Positions 7,553-16,704 of a DNA stretch of 64,000 nucleotides are shown in pieces. Under the pieces are notes generated by a model. That model did not search any database. It saw only the letters and a list, made by a program, of their open reading frames with translations, and was not told the origin of the DNA. A program made the translations under genes and the position numbers. This DNA is from JBBQIY01 sp964553035 (GTDB taxonomy: Bacteria > Verrucomicrobiota > Kiritimatiellia > RFP12 > UBA3636): the NCBI GenBank assembly GCA_964553035.1, contig CAZKJH010000001.1, positions 9,289 through 73,288 of the forward strand. The letters are read 5' to 3'. Position 1 is the first letter of the stretch. Each line of letters starts with the position of its first letter.

Positions 7553-10120
7553 TTACGGTGCGGGTGCCAGAAGTTCCAGCGTCACATCGTCGAAATACGC
7601 ACTCTCTTCGGTGCCCTGATTGTCGACGCCAAGTTGGATCAGCAAGCGTCCGGCCTGTGGCGGAACTGTAACCGTACAGGCCAGTTGTCGCCAAGCTCCG
7701 TTTGGCGTTTCGGACGGCAAGGGAACCACCTCACGCAAGTGTTGCGGCAACCAGCGACCTTCAGGAGTTTTCCAAGTAATGGTCATTTGAATTACCGATG
7801 CCGGATTCTCGGGTGAACGGTCGGGACTCATAGCCCAGCAGCTCACGCGATAGCGTTCGCGAGACTTTACGGCAAGATTGTGAATGCCACATCCCGCGCC
7901 CCCACCAGCGATACGCAGGGATCGATCCCCCGTATGGGCGGTGCTGTGTGCAATGGTAATCTGACCTCGGGAATTAGCCCTTATCCAACGACCCCAACCG
8001 AGCGTGGCACGATCCCAATCCCCCTCGGAGGGAAGATTCTCGTCTGAATCCTCCTGCTCGAATCCAGGATTGCGGACGAGGTTTTTCAGGTCACCGCGCA
8101 ACGCAGCGAGTTGGGGGGCGATAAAAGGAGACAAAAGTGGATGGCGAACGGCCTGTTCTGTCCAGAACGCTTCCGCCCCATCGGCAAGCAGCTTACCGAT
8201 CGCCGCAAAGTGCGCATCGACCGCCGCTTCGGAGCCGGCAGGCATGAAGGCAAAGGGATTCCCTTCCGTGAGGGCTTCCGCCCGAACGGCGCGCCGCGCA
8301 ACGTCTTGAACAAGCGCCTCAGCCGTGGCAACATCTTTCAGAGGCAGAGCGGTGAGGTGTTCCCCGACATCAACGAACGAATAGTATCCGAGGATCGGTG
8401 TCCAGACGCGTCGCTGCGCCTCGATGCGAGAGCGTGCTTCCGGTGCCGTAATGGCAGCGGCCCTTGCCTCTTCGAAACAGGCGAGGATGGCTTCAACGTC
8501 CGCAGCCGTATAAAGATCGAGTTCGTAGTCGCGATAGGGCAGTCCAAAATCGAAGGGATCGGCGCGCCGTCCCCAGGCGGCTTCGCAGATCTGGTAGTAG
8601 CGGCGCATCGGCGCGGCGGCGCGGCCATAGAAGCGGGTCAAAAAGCGTTCCATCAGCGAATCGATATCGGCCTCCGGGTTCCAGAGCAGTTTGGACAGTA
8701 GCCAGATGCGCGGTCCGTCAATCTCCCACGTTGCGTGTAACTTCTCGTTGGCTTGGTACACTTCGGCGTAGACTTCGCTGACCTTGTGTTTCCGGAGAAA
8801 GCCTAGGTATTCGGCAAAACGATGTGGATAAAACTTGGGCACCGGCTTGCCGTGCAGCCAGAAATAAACACCGAGGTGATTTGCCACGCGGCTCCAGGCC
8901 TCGACCAGCGCATCACGCTCCTCTCCCAGCGAAGGTAGGACGATGGCGACCAGCACGTTCGGATGTAACGAGGTGCGCACTGGGGGAAACTTTGTCTGAC
9001 TGTAAGCGAGATTGGCAATCAAGCGGTCGGGATACTCGGCCTCGACGGCTGCGGCCACGCCATTGACAAAGGTGAACCAGCGGTCGCTCAAGCCAGATTT
9101 GTCAGGCACATCGAGCGCCCGGCACTGCTCGCATTCACAGAAACCGACACCGTCATTCTGAGATGTACTAAACGACTGGATCCAGGGATAGCGGACGAAC
9201 TGGCTTCGGGCCGCTTCGGCAAACAAGGCCACCACATCCGGGTTTGACGTGCAAGGTTGCGTTTTGTGGCGGCTGGGCTTGCGGCGTTCGCTGTCGATAT
9301 ACGAAAAATATTCAGGATGTGTGTCCCAAAGATTCCAAGGCATCACCCGGTTGGCATTATGGCTATGCTGACCGCGGATCTCCCGATGGCTTCGCTCGTC
9401 CTGGTGAATGCGCCACAGTCGCATCCGGGCGGGTTCAAGTCCCGAGAAGCGGCGACCGAGAAACGTCGGCTGAGAAATCCGAGTTTGTACGGTGGCTTTC
9501 AGCCGTCGGGTCTTAGGAATAACGGTGCCGGTCTCTCCAGGCCAGACCCATAGTACGCCAACATACTCTTCGAGGAATTCTGTCACGGCGTAGAAACTAG
9601 AAAGGGGCCGACATCCCAGTAACACGAGGTTATCAGCATCGACTGGATACACAATCAGCCCATCGAGGTCGAAGGGCTCTGGGCGCACCTCCTCAGTAGC
9701 GGAAAGCGTGTAGGGCGACTCGCCTACATGAATTCGCAATCGGGTCGTGGCAGTGGGTGGATTGGTCACGACCAGTACAGCTACGTCGCCGACCGCAGCA
9801 AAGATATCGCGCAGCAACAACGCAGCATCCTGTTCCTCTGGCTGTGGACGCTCTGGGAGGACGATCTCACAACGCGGTTCACCTTCTGCGAAGAAGAGAT
9901 ACGTCTGTTCGCCTGCTGACACGGCAAAACTTTGGTGTGGTAAAAAGCAGACTGCCACCGCCAGTGCCGTAACCGCCAGCGCCGTTTGGAAGCCCTGAAA
10001 TCGCTGAATGGCTATCTGAGCTTCAAAGGTAACAGCTTTGGAGAATTCATTATTCGCATCGCCACTGTGCCCATGTTCTCGCCATGTCCTAGTTCTCTGC
10101 GTTATTAGTCTTATGGCCAT
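7553..10120 (-). CDS. DUF4838 domain protein with C-terminal carbohydrate-binding-like domain
   Basis: About 855 aa. ATG 10120 is preferred over the in-frame TTG at 10129 because of spacing to AAGGGG. A hydrophobic stretch (ALAVTALAVAVCFLPHQSFA) after about 45 residues suggests an export signal with an unusually long N-region. The middle holds the DUF4838 signature with FSTSQNDGVGFCECEQCRAL, a family distantly related to alpha-glucuronidase-like glycoside hydrolases. The C-terminal ~170 residues, starting LVRNPGFEQEDSDE and ending AYFDDVTLELL, look like a CBM4/9-type jelly-roll. Probably an extracellular or periplasmic glycan-active protein. It shares orientation with the beta-helix gene 88 bp downstream. 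Confidence 0.8.
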   Translation of the reverse strand: MAIRLITQRTRTWREHGHSGDANNEFSKAVTFEAQIAIQRFQGFQTALAVTALAVAVCFLPHQSFAVSAGEQTYLFFAEGEPRCEIVLPERPQPEEQDAALLLRDIFAAVGDVAVLVVTNPPTATTRLRIHVGESPYTLSATEEVRPEPFDLDGLIVYPVDADNLVLLGCRPLSSFYAVTEFLEEYVGVLWVWPGETGTVIPKTRRLKATVQTRISQPTFLGRRFSGLEPARMRLWRIHQDERSHREIRGQHSHNANRVMPWNLWDTHPEYFSYIDSERRKPSRHKTQPCTSNPDVVALFAEAARSQFVRYPWIQSFSTSQNDGVGFCECEQCRALDVPDKSGLSDRWFTFVNGVAAAVEAEYPDRLIANLAYSQTKFPPVRTSLHPNVLVAIVLPSLGEERDALVEAWSRVANHLGVYFWLHGKPVPKFYPHRFAEYLGFLRKHKVSEVYAEVYQANEKLHATWEIDGPRIWLLSKLLWNPEADIDSLMERFLTRFYGRAAAPMRRYYQICEAAWGRRADPFDFGLPYRDYELDLYTAADVEAILACFEEARAAAITAPEARSRIEAQRRVWTPILGYYSFVDVGEHLTALPLKDVATAEALVQDVARRAVRAEALTEGNPFAFMPAGSEAAVDAHFAAIGKLLADGAEAFWTEQAVRHPLLSPFIAPQLAALRGDLKNLVRNPGFEQEDSDENLPSEGDWDRATLGWGRWIRANSRGQITIAHSTAHTGDRSLRIAGGGAGCGIHNLAVKSRERYRVSCWAMSPDRSPENPASVIQMTITWKTPEGRWLPQHLREVVPLPSETPNGAWRQLACTVTVPPQAGRLLIQLGVDNQGTEESAYFDDVTLELLAPAP

Positions 10121-10351
10121 GCTGTTCAATTCCCCTTTTTCGACTTCTCGATATCTGTAAAAAAGTCATAAATTTTACTATAGAGAAAAAGGAGGTAAAC
10201 TACAAGTAAAAAATCTAACATTACGATTCTGATTCTGAATTACACTCCTGTGCACATCAAACTATTTTGATGCCACCCTCTGTCGTTTTCTAGTCGTTTT
10301 ACTAGCTGAATTTCGCCTAGGTTCATGCTATGATACATCCCAAACTGTCCG

Positions 10352-10357
10352 TATAAT
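10352..10357 (+). promoter_or_regulatory. Possible -10 box (TATAAT) for the esterase gene
   Basis: A perfect TATAAT lies 15 bases before the esterase ATG. No convincing -35 box is seen at 16-18 bases upstream, and no Shine-Dalgarno sequence follows. If this box is used, the transcript would have a leader of only about 8 nt. Confidence 0.3.
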
Positions 10358-10372
10358 TCAATTGGATATATA

Positions 10373-11689
10373 ATGAGAATTAATAAATTGCTTCTCCTTG
10401 GCTTGATTGCCATTACTGGTTCTACAACGGTTCCTGCAGCAGAGGAAACAAACCAAGTCTCGATTCAGGCCGAGACAGACCGTCCTGATGCCATTTATAA
10501 GTGTGGAGAAAACACCGTCTTTACCGTGGCTGTCAAAAACGCCCAAGATCAATTAATCAAAAACGGAACCGTAAAAGCAGCTTTGACTCTTGATGGATTA
10601 AAGCAACTCTCAGACTCCATGGTTGATTTAAGAGAAAACAACCCGTTCACCGTTTCGGGAACATTGGAAACTCCCGGCTTCTTGCAACTGACCTGTTCTT
10701 TCAAAAACGAGGACAAAACGATTATTGAACATGCCGCTGCTGGATATGATCCACTTGCGATTACTCCCGCAATGCCGGAACCGAAAGATTTTGATGCGTT
10801 CTGGACTGATGCCGTAAAACAACTGGAAAAACAACCTTTGGGGCTTGAACTTCAATTAATTGAGGAATCCAGTAATGCCACACAAAATACTTACCGAGTC
10901 AGCTTCGCCAATATCAACTCGACCCGTATCTATGGATTCCTCAGTATTCCAAAGGGCGCAGGTTCATTCCCGGCCATTGTCATGGTTCCAGGAGCTGGCC
11001 CCGGCTCAAACTCTCCATCAGGGGTTTCTGGTTGGGGTAGTCAAGGCGTAATCGCTCTGTACATGAACGTTCATAGTTATTCACCTTATATATCAACTGA
11101 AGCGCTTCAGAAAAAATACGATACGTTAAATGAATTTAAAACATATCCTTTGCAAGGAGCTCCAGACCGAGATCAGTATTTTTTCAAAAAATCAATTCTC
11201 GGCATCAACCGGGCTATCAATTATGTTGCCTCACGGCCTGAGTTTGATCAAAAACATTTTGTTATATCGGGTAGTAGTCAGGGGGGTGCTCACGCCTTGA
11301 TTTTGGCCGGTCTCAACACGAATTTGACTGCGTCAAGTGCTAATGTCCCCGCGTTGTGTGATCATGGAGGATACTTGAAAGGGCGTAAGCCAGGCTGGCC
11401 AGGTTTAGTGACAAACTATAATAAAGCGCCAGAGTGCTTGGAGATGAGTGGGTATTTTGATGCCGTAAACTTTGCTAGACGAATTACCGTCCCCACCGTT
11501 ATCGGTGTCGGCTTTATTGATCGAACGTGTTCGCCGAGCTCCGTTTATGCAGCCTATAATGTTATCAATACACCCAAACAAATCATCACTGACCCCAAGA
11601 TGGGACATTCCTTTTCAAAAGCGTTTATTCAGTTTAGTGGCGAATGGATTCGAGCTCAGTTAGGTTTGATCGAACAAATCGCACCCTAG
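10373..11689 (+). CDS. Secreted acetyl xylan esterase / cephalosporin-C deacetylase family (CE7-like)
   Basis: 438 aa. The N-terminus is a signal peptide (MRINKLLLLGLIAITGSTTVPA). Residues about 28-120 form an Ig-like domain, and from about 132 there is an alpha/beta hydrolase of the AXE1 type. The triad is visible: S302 in SGSSQGG, D383 in VGFIDRTCSP, and H412 in KMGHSFS. CE7 enzymes remove O-acetyl groups from xylan or xylooligosaccharides. Followed 28 bp later by a polysaccharide deacetylase, so the two probably act on the same acetylated glycan. No typical RBS is seen. Confidence 0.85.
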   Translation: MRINKLLLLGLIAITGSTTVPAAEETNQVSIQAETDRPDAIYKCGENTVFTVAVKNAQDQLIKNGTVKAALTLDGLKQLSDSMVDLRENNPFTVSGTLETPGFLQLTCSFKNEDKTIIEHAAAGYDPLAITPAMPEPKDFDAFWTDAVKQLEKQPLGLELQLIEESSNATQNTYRVSFANINSTRIYGFLSIPKGAGSFPAIVMVPGAGPGSNSPSGVSGWGSQGVIALYMNVHSYSPYISTEALQKKYDTLNEFKTYPLQGAPDRDQYFFKKSILGINRAINYVASRPEFDQKHFVISGSSQGGAHALILAGLNTNLTASSANVPALCDHGGYLKGRKPGWPGLVTNYNKAPECLEMSGYFDAVNFARRITVPTVIGVGFIDRTCSPSSVYAAYNVINTPKQIITDPKMGHSFSKAFIQFSGEWIRAQLGLIEQIAP

Positions 11690-11717
11690 TATAAAGACTC
11701 TTTACCAAGGATTTATT

Positions 11718-12635
11718 ATGACGAAAACTTTGATCTTTAATTTTTCTGTAGATGACATCTGTTTGGATGGCTATTCTACGGAGAATCACTTGAATGCTAT
11801 TTTAAATTTTTGCGACGATAATAATGTCAGAAGCACGTTGTTCACCGTTCCGGTTGCAGGTGGCATTAGCCTTGAAAAGCGCCCGGGGTACATCAACGTA
11901 TTGAAAGATGCGATTAAACGCGGGCATGAAGTAGCTCAACATGGACTTGAGCATGATCGTTTTGAAATCGGCATCCCTCCCGAAATGATCATGATGCTGC
12001 CTCATGAGGGACCCGCACGAAAATTTTTAGCTGAAAATCGCGACAAACTTGCTTTTGAGCATACCGTTGAGAAAATTCGAGCCAAGTTGAAACTGGGCAA
12101 AGATATTCTCGAACAAAATCTGGGTAGTGTAATAAAAGGCTTCCGGGCTCCTGCTGCCCAAAGCTGTTTGAATATGTATAAAGTTTTAGTCGAAGATGGT
12201 TATCTTTATGACAGCTCTGAGATTTTCCAGAAAGGTGGCTGGAATTTACTTAACGACATTGATGAACCCTGGCAAGAATTTACTTGGGAACGCTTTGTGA
12301 ACGTCCAGAAAGGCGGCTCGATGATAGAACTGCCGATCAGTGCTGATTACGTATGGTACTTAAAGAAAGATAAATATGACAAAGCTTTAGCATTGGCAAA
12401 ACACGATTTTGAGGCTTGTTTGGAATCTGGCGTACCCATGACTCCAGTTTGTCATGTTTCACCAATCCATGAGGGAGATGAAGGTCTTGGTTTCAAGCTT
12501 TATCGTGAGTTATTTGATTATATAAAAAATACGGATTGCAAAATTTTCGCCGGAACCATGTCTGAAGCATGCAAGTATTTGGATAAGCAAAGAGCGCAAG
12601 GCCGAGCTACCACCCCTATCAACCACAATTTCTAA
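11718..12635 (+). CDS. Polysaccharide deacetylase (NodB homology) family protein
   Basis: 305 aa with AAGGA before the ATG. The NodB motifs are present: NFSVDD with D12-D13 for motif 1, and QHGLEH with H75 and H79 for the metal-binding HxxxH. GFRAPAA carries the family Arg and Pro. These enzymes remove N- or O-acetyl groups from sugars. No signal peptide is present, so it probably acts in the cytoplasm on imported oligosaccharides, unlike the exported esterase upstream. The gene end is followed by a hairpin at 12665-12690. Confidence 0.85.
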   Translation: MTKTLIFNFSVDDICLDGYSTENHLNAILNFCDDNNVRSTLFTVPVAGGISLEKRPGYINVLKDAIKRGHEVAQHGLEHDRFEIGIPPEMIMMLPHEGPARKFLAENRDKLAFEHTVEKIRAKLKLGKDILEQNLGSVIKGFRAPAAQSCLNMYKVLVEDGYLYDSSEIFQKGGWNLLNDIDEPWQEFTWERFVNVQKGGSMIELPISADYVWYLKKDKYDKALALAKHDFEACLESGVPMTPVCHVSPIHEGDEGLGFKLYRELFDYIKNTDCKIFAGTMSEACKYLDKQRAQGRATTPINHNF

Positions 12636-12664
12636 CATGGCTTAAGAGTATTCTGCGCGACTAC

Positions 12665-12690
12665 TGCCTGCTTGCGTGTACAAGCAGGCA
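12665..12690. repeat. Perfect 10-bp stem inverted repeat
   Basis: TGCCTGCTTG (12665-12674) pairs with CAAGCAGGCA (12681-12690) across a 6-nt loop. It lies 30 bp after the deacetylase stop and has no T-run, so it is a weak terminator candidate. A second hairpin, CGAGTC-GGAA-GACTCG, is at 12709-12724. Both lie in the long leader of the GntR-type gene. Confidence 0.6.
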
Positions 12691-12894
12691 AGTGGCCGAG
12701 AGAGGATGCGAGTCGGAAGACTCGAAATAATTCTCTTAATCTACGTTCCTCTTTTTATTCCCAGAATCCCAGCTCCGCGTCACTGCGTGAAAAACGATCA
12801 GCACAGTGGAGCACAGGTGGAGCGGGTGAGTAATGATCTTGACTACTCAAAAAAAAAATGTCATTATTGCTTGGTCTTTTACAGGGAAGCAGGT

Positions 12895-13878
12895 ATGCGA
12901 TCTCCAGACGCAAAGAAAATAGCCAGAGTTTTAGCAAATGAAATCGAATCGGTAAAATATCCGATCGGTTCGACATTGCCTACTCGGTATGCTTTGGCGC
13001 AGAGGTTTGGCGTTGCACGCGGCACGGTTGATCGTGCCGTCCGGGAACTTTGCGAGCGCGGACTGGTAGAGAGTCGCCGTAGGGCAGGAAGCCTTGTTAT
13101 CAATACTTCACACGTACTGCGTATTGCGATGCTCGGAGGAAGCTCTGAGGCTGCTGCAAAAGAAACACGAAACGAAATCATTTGTACGCCGATCCCCTTT
13201 GAATCTGTTGCGACAAGGGCTGATCGAGAAAAGCTTATTATTTACGATGGTCTTGTATGGCATCGGCCTAATAAAGAACAGCTTGTGTGGTCAGAAGAAA
13301 TGCAAACGCGGATTCCGCAAATTTTCATTAACCGAAAAAACATGACTCGGAATTTCGTTTCAACTGACCATGCCGAAGCTGTTTTTCAAATCACTCAGGA
13401 GCGGATAGCCCAACACCCAGGATGGTTGCCGGTCTTTCTGGCGTCTGCCGAGGATGCAACAGTTGGCGTGGTCGCGTTGAGACTCGAGGGCTTTATCCGT
13501 GCATGCCGAGAACAAAATTTGTTTTATGAGATCGTTCACTTACCCGATGCGTTTGACGCTAAAATCCATGTCTTGCGAAAAAATTTGAATAAAGACACTC
13601 AAAAACCCTTGCTCGTTGTTTCAGACTCGAGTAGCCACACAGGTGCCGTAATGCAATGGGTTCGCGAATCGAATCGACATTGGCTCACCGATATCGTATA
13701 TTCCGATTTCGACAACTTGGCACTGGAAAATGTCTGGGGGGTCGTGGTTACGAGTTTTATTCAGGACTATTCGCGAATGATCAGTTTGGCCATACAAGGA
13801 CTTATAAACGTGATTCAAGGAAAAGAAAAGCAGATTCAGATCTTACAACTTCCTATTCGGCGCTTCGGCGGCACGTGA
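12895..13878 (+). CDS. GntR-type HTH regulator with LacI-like ligand-binding domain
   Basis: 327 aa from ATG 12895, preceded by GGGAAGCAGG. The frame is open to 12676, but the HTH starts at MRSPDAKKIARVL. The N-terminal ~70 residues are a GntR winged helix (YPIGSTLPTRYALAQRFGV then TVDRAVRELCERGLV). The rest resembles the periplasmic-binding-protein-like sensor of LacI/GalR, with the typical ending near IVYSDFDNLALENVWGVV. This AraR-like combination usually senses a sugar. It is directly upstream of two oxidoreductases, nagB and nagA, all in one direction, so it probably controls that operon. Confidence 0.85.
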   Translation: MRSPDAKKIARVLANEIESVKYPIGSTLPTRYALAQRFGVARGTVDRAVRELCERGLVESRRRAGSLVINTSHVLRIAMLGGSSEAAAKETRNEIICTPIPFESVATRADREKLIIYDGLVWHRPNKEQLVWSEEMQTRIPQIFINRKNMTRNFVSTDHAEAVFQITQERIAQHPGWLPVFLASAEDATVGVVALRLEGFIRACREQNLFYEIVHLPDAFDAKIHVLRKNLNKDTQKPLLVVSDSSSHTGAVMQWVRESNRHWLTDIVYSDFDNLALENVWGVVVTSFIQDYSRMISLAIQGLINVIQGKEKQIQILQLPIRRFGGT

Positions 13879-13933
13879 ACCAGATCACGCCCTATTTTTG
13901 ATTCAATCACACGTATGACAGGAGAACAATTAG

Positions 13934-14821
13934 ATGAACGAAAAAAAAATTGCAATGGTTGGACTTGATACAAGCCATTCCGTTGTTTTTGCAAAGTTAA
14001 TTCAGGGGACAGCTCCTGACGGCGGACATGTTGACGGGATGCGTGTTGCGAAAGCCCTGCGTTTCCCCTCACCGTTTCAGAACGAAGAAGGGCAGGATAA
14101 ACGGCAAACCGATCTCGAAGCCCTTGGCGTTGTGATGGTGGCAGATGTGGAATCGGTACTGAAGGGCATGGATGCCGTTTTCATTGAAATCAACGATCCA
14201 AGCTTGCATCTGCCCTATTTCGAGAAAGTGGTGGGTGCAGGTATTCCCATTTTCATTGACAAGCCTTTGGCAGCAAACGTGAGTGAGGGGCGCCGTATCC
14301 TAGCGCTTGCCGAGAAGCACCAAGTAAAGGTTTGGAGCGCGTCGTCTCTGCGGTTTCTTCCACAGTTGATCGACGCTAAAAAGGCTGTTCCTGCTCCAGC
14401 TTTCGGTCATACCTTTGGAGCCCTTGGCAAGGCGGCAGCGGGAAATGATCTTGTTTGGTACGGTGTTCACGCTGTTGAAATGTTAACAGCAACGCTCGGT
14501 ACCGGAGCGCAGTCTGTTCAAGCGATTGAAAATGCCACGGGAGTCGTGCTGCTGGTTACGTATGCAAATGGCCGATCCGGCCTTGTTGAATGCTTGCGCG
14601 GTAGCTACCAGTATGGTGGGCGTCTTCAGCTTCAAGGTGACATCGCGATGTACACCAATCAAAACCAATCCCCTTATCCTGGATTAATTGCTGCCTTGCG
14701 TGATTTTGTTATCGAGGGTAAGGTTCCCGTCCCGCTGACTGAATCACTAGAAATTCTTGCCATTCTCGAAACCGGTGTCCGTTCCCTAGCGAGCGGTCGT
14801 CGCGAAAACATCGTTCTCTAG
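13934..14821 (+). CDS. Gfo/Idh/MocA family oxidoreductase
   Basis: 295 aa, AGGAG 9 bases before ATG. The N-terminal Rossmann fold starts at KIAMVGLDTSH, and the family EKP-type motif appears as FIDKPLAANV with K110-P111. The protein is shorter than most family members (330-370 aa), mainly in the C-terminal beta-sheet domain. Such enzymes use NAD(P) to oxidise, reduce or epimerise sugars and inositols. It sits in an amino-sugar operon with a second member of the family 21 bp downstream. The exact substrate is unknown. Confidence 0.85.
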   Translation: MNEKKIAMVGLDTSHSVVFAKLIQGTAPDGGHVDGMRVAKALRFPSPFQNEEGQDKRQTDLEALGVVMVADVESVLKGMDAVFIEINDPSLHLPYFEKVVGAGIPIFIDKPLAANVSEGRRILALAEKHQVKVWSASSLRFLPQLIDAKKAVPAPAFGHTFGALGKAAAGNDLVWYGVHAVEMLTATLGTGAQSVQAIENATGVVLLVTYANGRSGLVECLRGSYQYGGRLQLQGDIAMYTNQNQSPYPGLIAALRDFVIEGKVPVPLTESLEILAILETGVRSLASGRRENIVL

Positions 14822-14842
14822 TTCACAAAAAAGGAAAATCAA

Positions 14843-15901
14843 ATGAAAGTAATACGCGTTGGAATTCTCGGTCAAGGTCGCAGTGGATATGGTATTCACA
14901 CTTCATGGCTTCGCCAAGATCTGGAACGTTACAAAATCGTCGCAGTTGCGGATTTAGTGGCAGAGCGCAAGAATGAAGCCGTGGAACTCGGTGCTAAAGC
15001 ATACGACGACTATCAGACACTGCTTGCCGATAAAAGTCTCAATCTGGATCTTGTCGTCAACGCCCTTCCCAGCTATCTCCATCCGGAAGGAACGCTGGCA
15101 GCACTGAACGCTGGATATAACGTTGTCTGCGAAAAACCGGCAGCGCGTACAGTAGCGGATTTCGATAAGATGGTCGCGACCGCGAAGGCGTGCGGTAAAA
15201 AATTGCTGCCGTTCCAGAACTCCCGTTTTCAGCCTGCTTTTAAAAAAATTCAGTCCGTGATTGCTTCTGGCTGCCTAGGCCGAGTCATACAGGTACGCAT
15301 CAGCTTCAGTAATTTCGCCCGTCGGTGGGATTGGCAGACTCGCACCGACATGTGGGGTGGAAACCTGTTGAATACAGGACCGCATCCGGTAGACCAAGCG
15401 GTGGTTCTTTTCGGAGAAGCTACTCCCAAGGTGTTTGCACGCCTCGTATCCGATAATCCATACGGTGACGCGGAGAATTTCGCAACGGTTACGTTGTGGG
15501 ATAAAGGTGCACCTACGGTCGAAGTTGTGGTGAGCTCGTTTATGGCTTATCCGCAGGGCGATATGTACAATGTGCAGGGAACACTTGGCGGCTTGGCCGG
15601 CTCACTTAGTGCGTTAAAGTGGAAATACTTTAATCCTGAGACGGCACCTGAGCGGCCCCACTCCAGCAAGGGTACTTGGTCCGACAAGCGAAACTATTGC
15701 GGCGAGAAGCTCGATTGGCATGAAGAGGAATGGAGTATTGAATCTGATCCCGACAATCTAAATCCAATTTCGAATGGCTTCTATGATAATGCTTACGGAA
15801 TTCTCGTTAATGACGCACCTCGCGTAATTACGCTGGATCAAGTTCGCAGGCAGATTGCCGTGATGGAAGAGGCTCATCGCCAAAATCCAGATTTGCGTTA
15901 A
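14843..15901 (+). CDS. Gfo/Idh/MocA family oxidoreductase
   Basis: 352 aa, full length, AAGGA before the ATG. NAD(P)-binding Rossmann start VRVGILGQGRSGYGIH; catalytic-type EKP motif at 97-99 (VVCEKPAART); the NTGPHPVDQAVVLFG segment carries the family His. It has little similarity to the preceding family member, so the two are not a recent duplication and probably catalyse separate steps. Followed by nagB after 54 bp. Confidence 0.88.
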   Translation: MKVIRVGILGQGRSGYGIHTSWLRQDLERYKIVAVADLVAERKNEAVELGAKAYDDYQTLLADKSLNLDLVVNALPSYLHPEGTLAALNAGYNVVCEKPAARTVADFDKMVATAKACGKKLLPFQNSRFQPAFKKIQSVIASGCLGRVIQVRISFSNFARRWDWQTRTDMWGGNLLNTGPHPVDQAVVLFGEATPKVFARLVSDNPYGDAENFATVTLWDKGAPTVEVVVSSFMAYPQGDMYNVQGTLGGLAGSLSALKWKYFNPETAPERPHSSKGTWSDKRNYCGEKLDWHEEEWSIESDPDNLNPISNGFYDNAYGILVNDAPRVITLDQVRRQIAVMEEAHRQNPDLR

Positions 15902-15955
15902 TACAACTGTACTGATATCATAATTCGAGTTTTTAACTCAACCCAAAGGAAAAAA

Positions 15956-16702
15956 ATGATTCCCGCTAATGTTAAAATTCACAGCAGCCGCGGTGCTTGC
16001 GGTCGCGCAGCAGCCGAATACGGTGCACGGCGCATACGCGAAGCCATGAAGTCACAAGGATATGCTCGCCTCATCATCGCCACAGGTGCCTCACAATTTG
16101 AAATGCTTGAAGCCTTGTTGAAGCAGCCGGACATCGACTGGAGCCGCATCACGATATTCCATCTCGACGAATATGTAGGAATTCCTATCACGCATCCCGC
16201 GTCGTTCCGGCTGTATTTATGGAAGCGCTTCGTCTCGAAGCTTCCGCTACCGCTGGCCGCGTTCCACTATCTCAACGGTGAAGGTGATTCCGAGGCGGAA
16301 TGCTTGCGCGTTGGCAAACTGATCAAATCTGCACCAATCGACGTTGCATTCGTCGGTATTGGCGAAAATGGCCATCTGGCATTCAATGATCCCCCCGCAG
16401 ATTTCAAGACCAAAAAAGCCTACAACATCGTGGAACTCGATAAGGCATGTCGTCAGCAGCAACTCGGCGAAGGCTGGTTTGCAACGCTTGCGGATGTGCC
16501 GAAGAAAGCAATTTCCATGTCGATCAACCAGATCATGGCTGCACGCGCCATTATCTGCACGGTGCCTGACGAGCGCAAAGCCAAGGCCGTGAAGGACTGT
16601 CTCTCCGGTGAGGTCACGAACCTGCACCCTGCCTCAATTATGCAAAATCACCCAGACACAATGTTCTTTATGGACAAACCCGCAGCTTCTCTGCTGAAAT
16701 AA
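15956..16702 (+). CDS. nagB: Glucosamine-6-phosphate deaminase-like protein
   Basis: 248 aa, AAAGGA 6 bases before the ATG. NagB/SugE fold with phosphate-loop region IIATGASQFEML (40-51), FHLDEYVG with D71-E72, and GIGENGHLAFNDP (134-146). Relative to E. coli NagB, the ring-opening His is kept (H140), but the D141 position is N138 and E148 is D145, placing it in a divergent subgroup often annotated as glucosamine-6-phosphate deaminase. It would convert GlcN-6-P to fructose-6-P plus ammonia. NagA follows 2 bp after the stop, supporting this role. Confidence 0.82.
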   Translation: MIPANVKIHSSRGACGRAAAEYGARRIREAMKSQGYARLIIATGASQFEMLEALLKQPDIDWSRITIFHLDEYVGIPITHPASFRLYLWKRFVSKLPLPLAAFHYLNGEGDSEAECLRVGKLIKSAPIDVAFVGIGENGHLAFNDPPADFKTKKAYNIVELDKACRQQQLGEGWFATLADVPKKAISMSINQIMAARAIICTVPDERKAKAVKDCLSGEVTNLHPASIMQNHPDTMFFMDKPAASLLK

Positions 16703-16704
16703 TC

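Noticed and set aside
8111..8701. Long open frame antisense to the DUF4838 gene
   Set aside because: Arginine-rich shadow ORF with no start signals; DUF4838 is clearly on the other strand.
12690..12730. tRNA-like words (GTGGCCGAG and GAGTC...GACTC) before the GntR gene
   Set aside because: No T-arm or acceptor stem follows. It fits a plain hairpin better than a tRNA.
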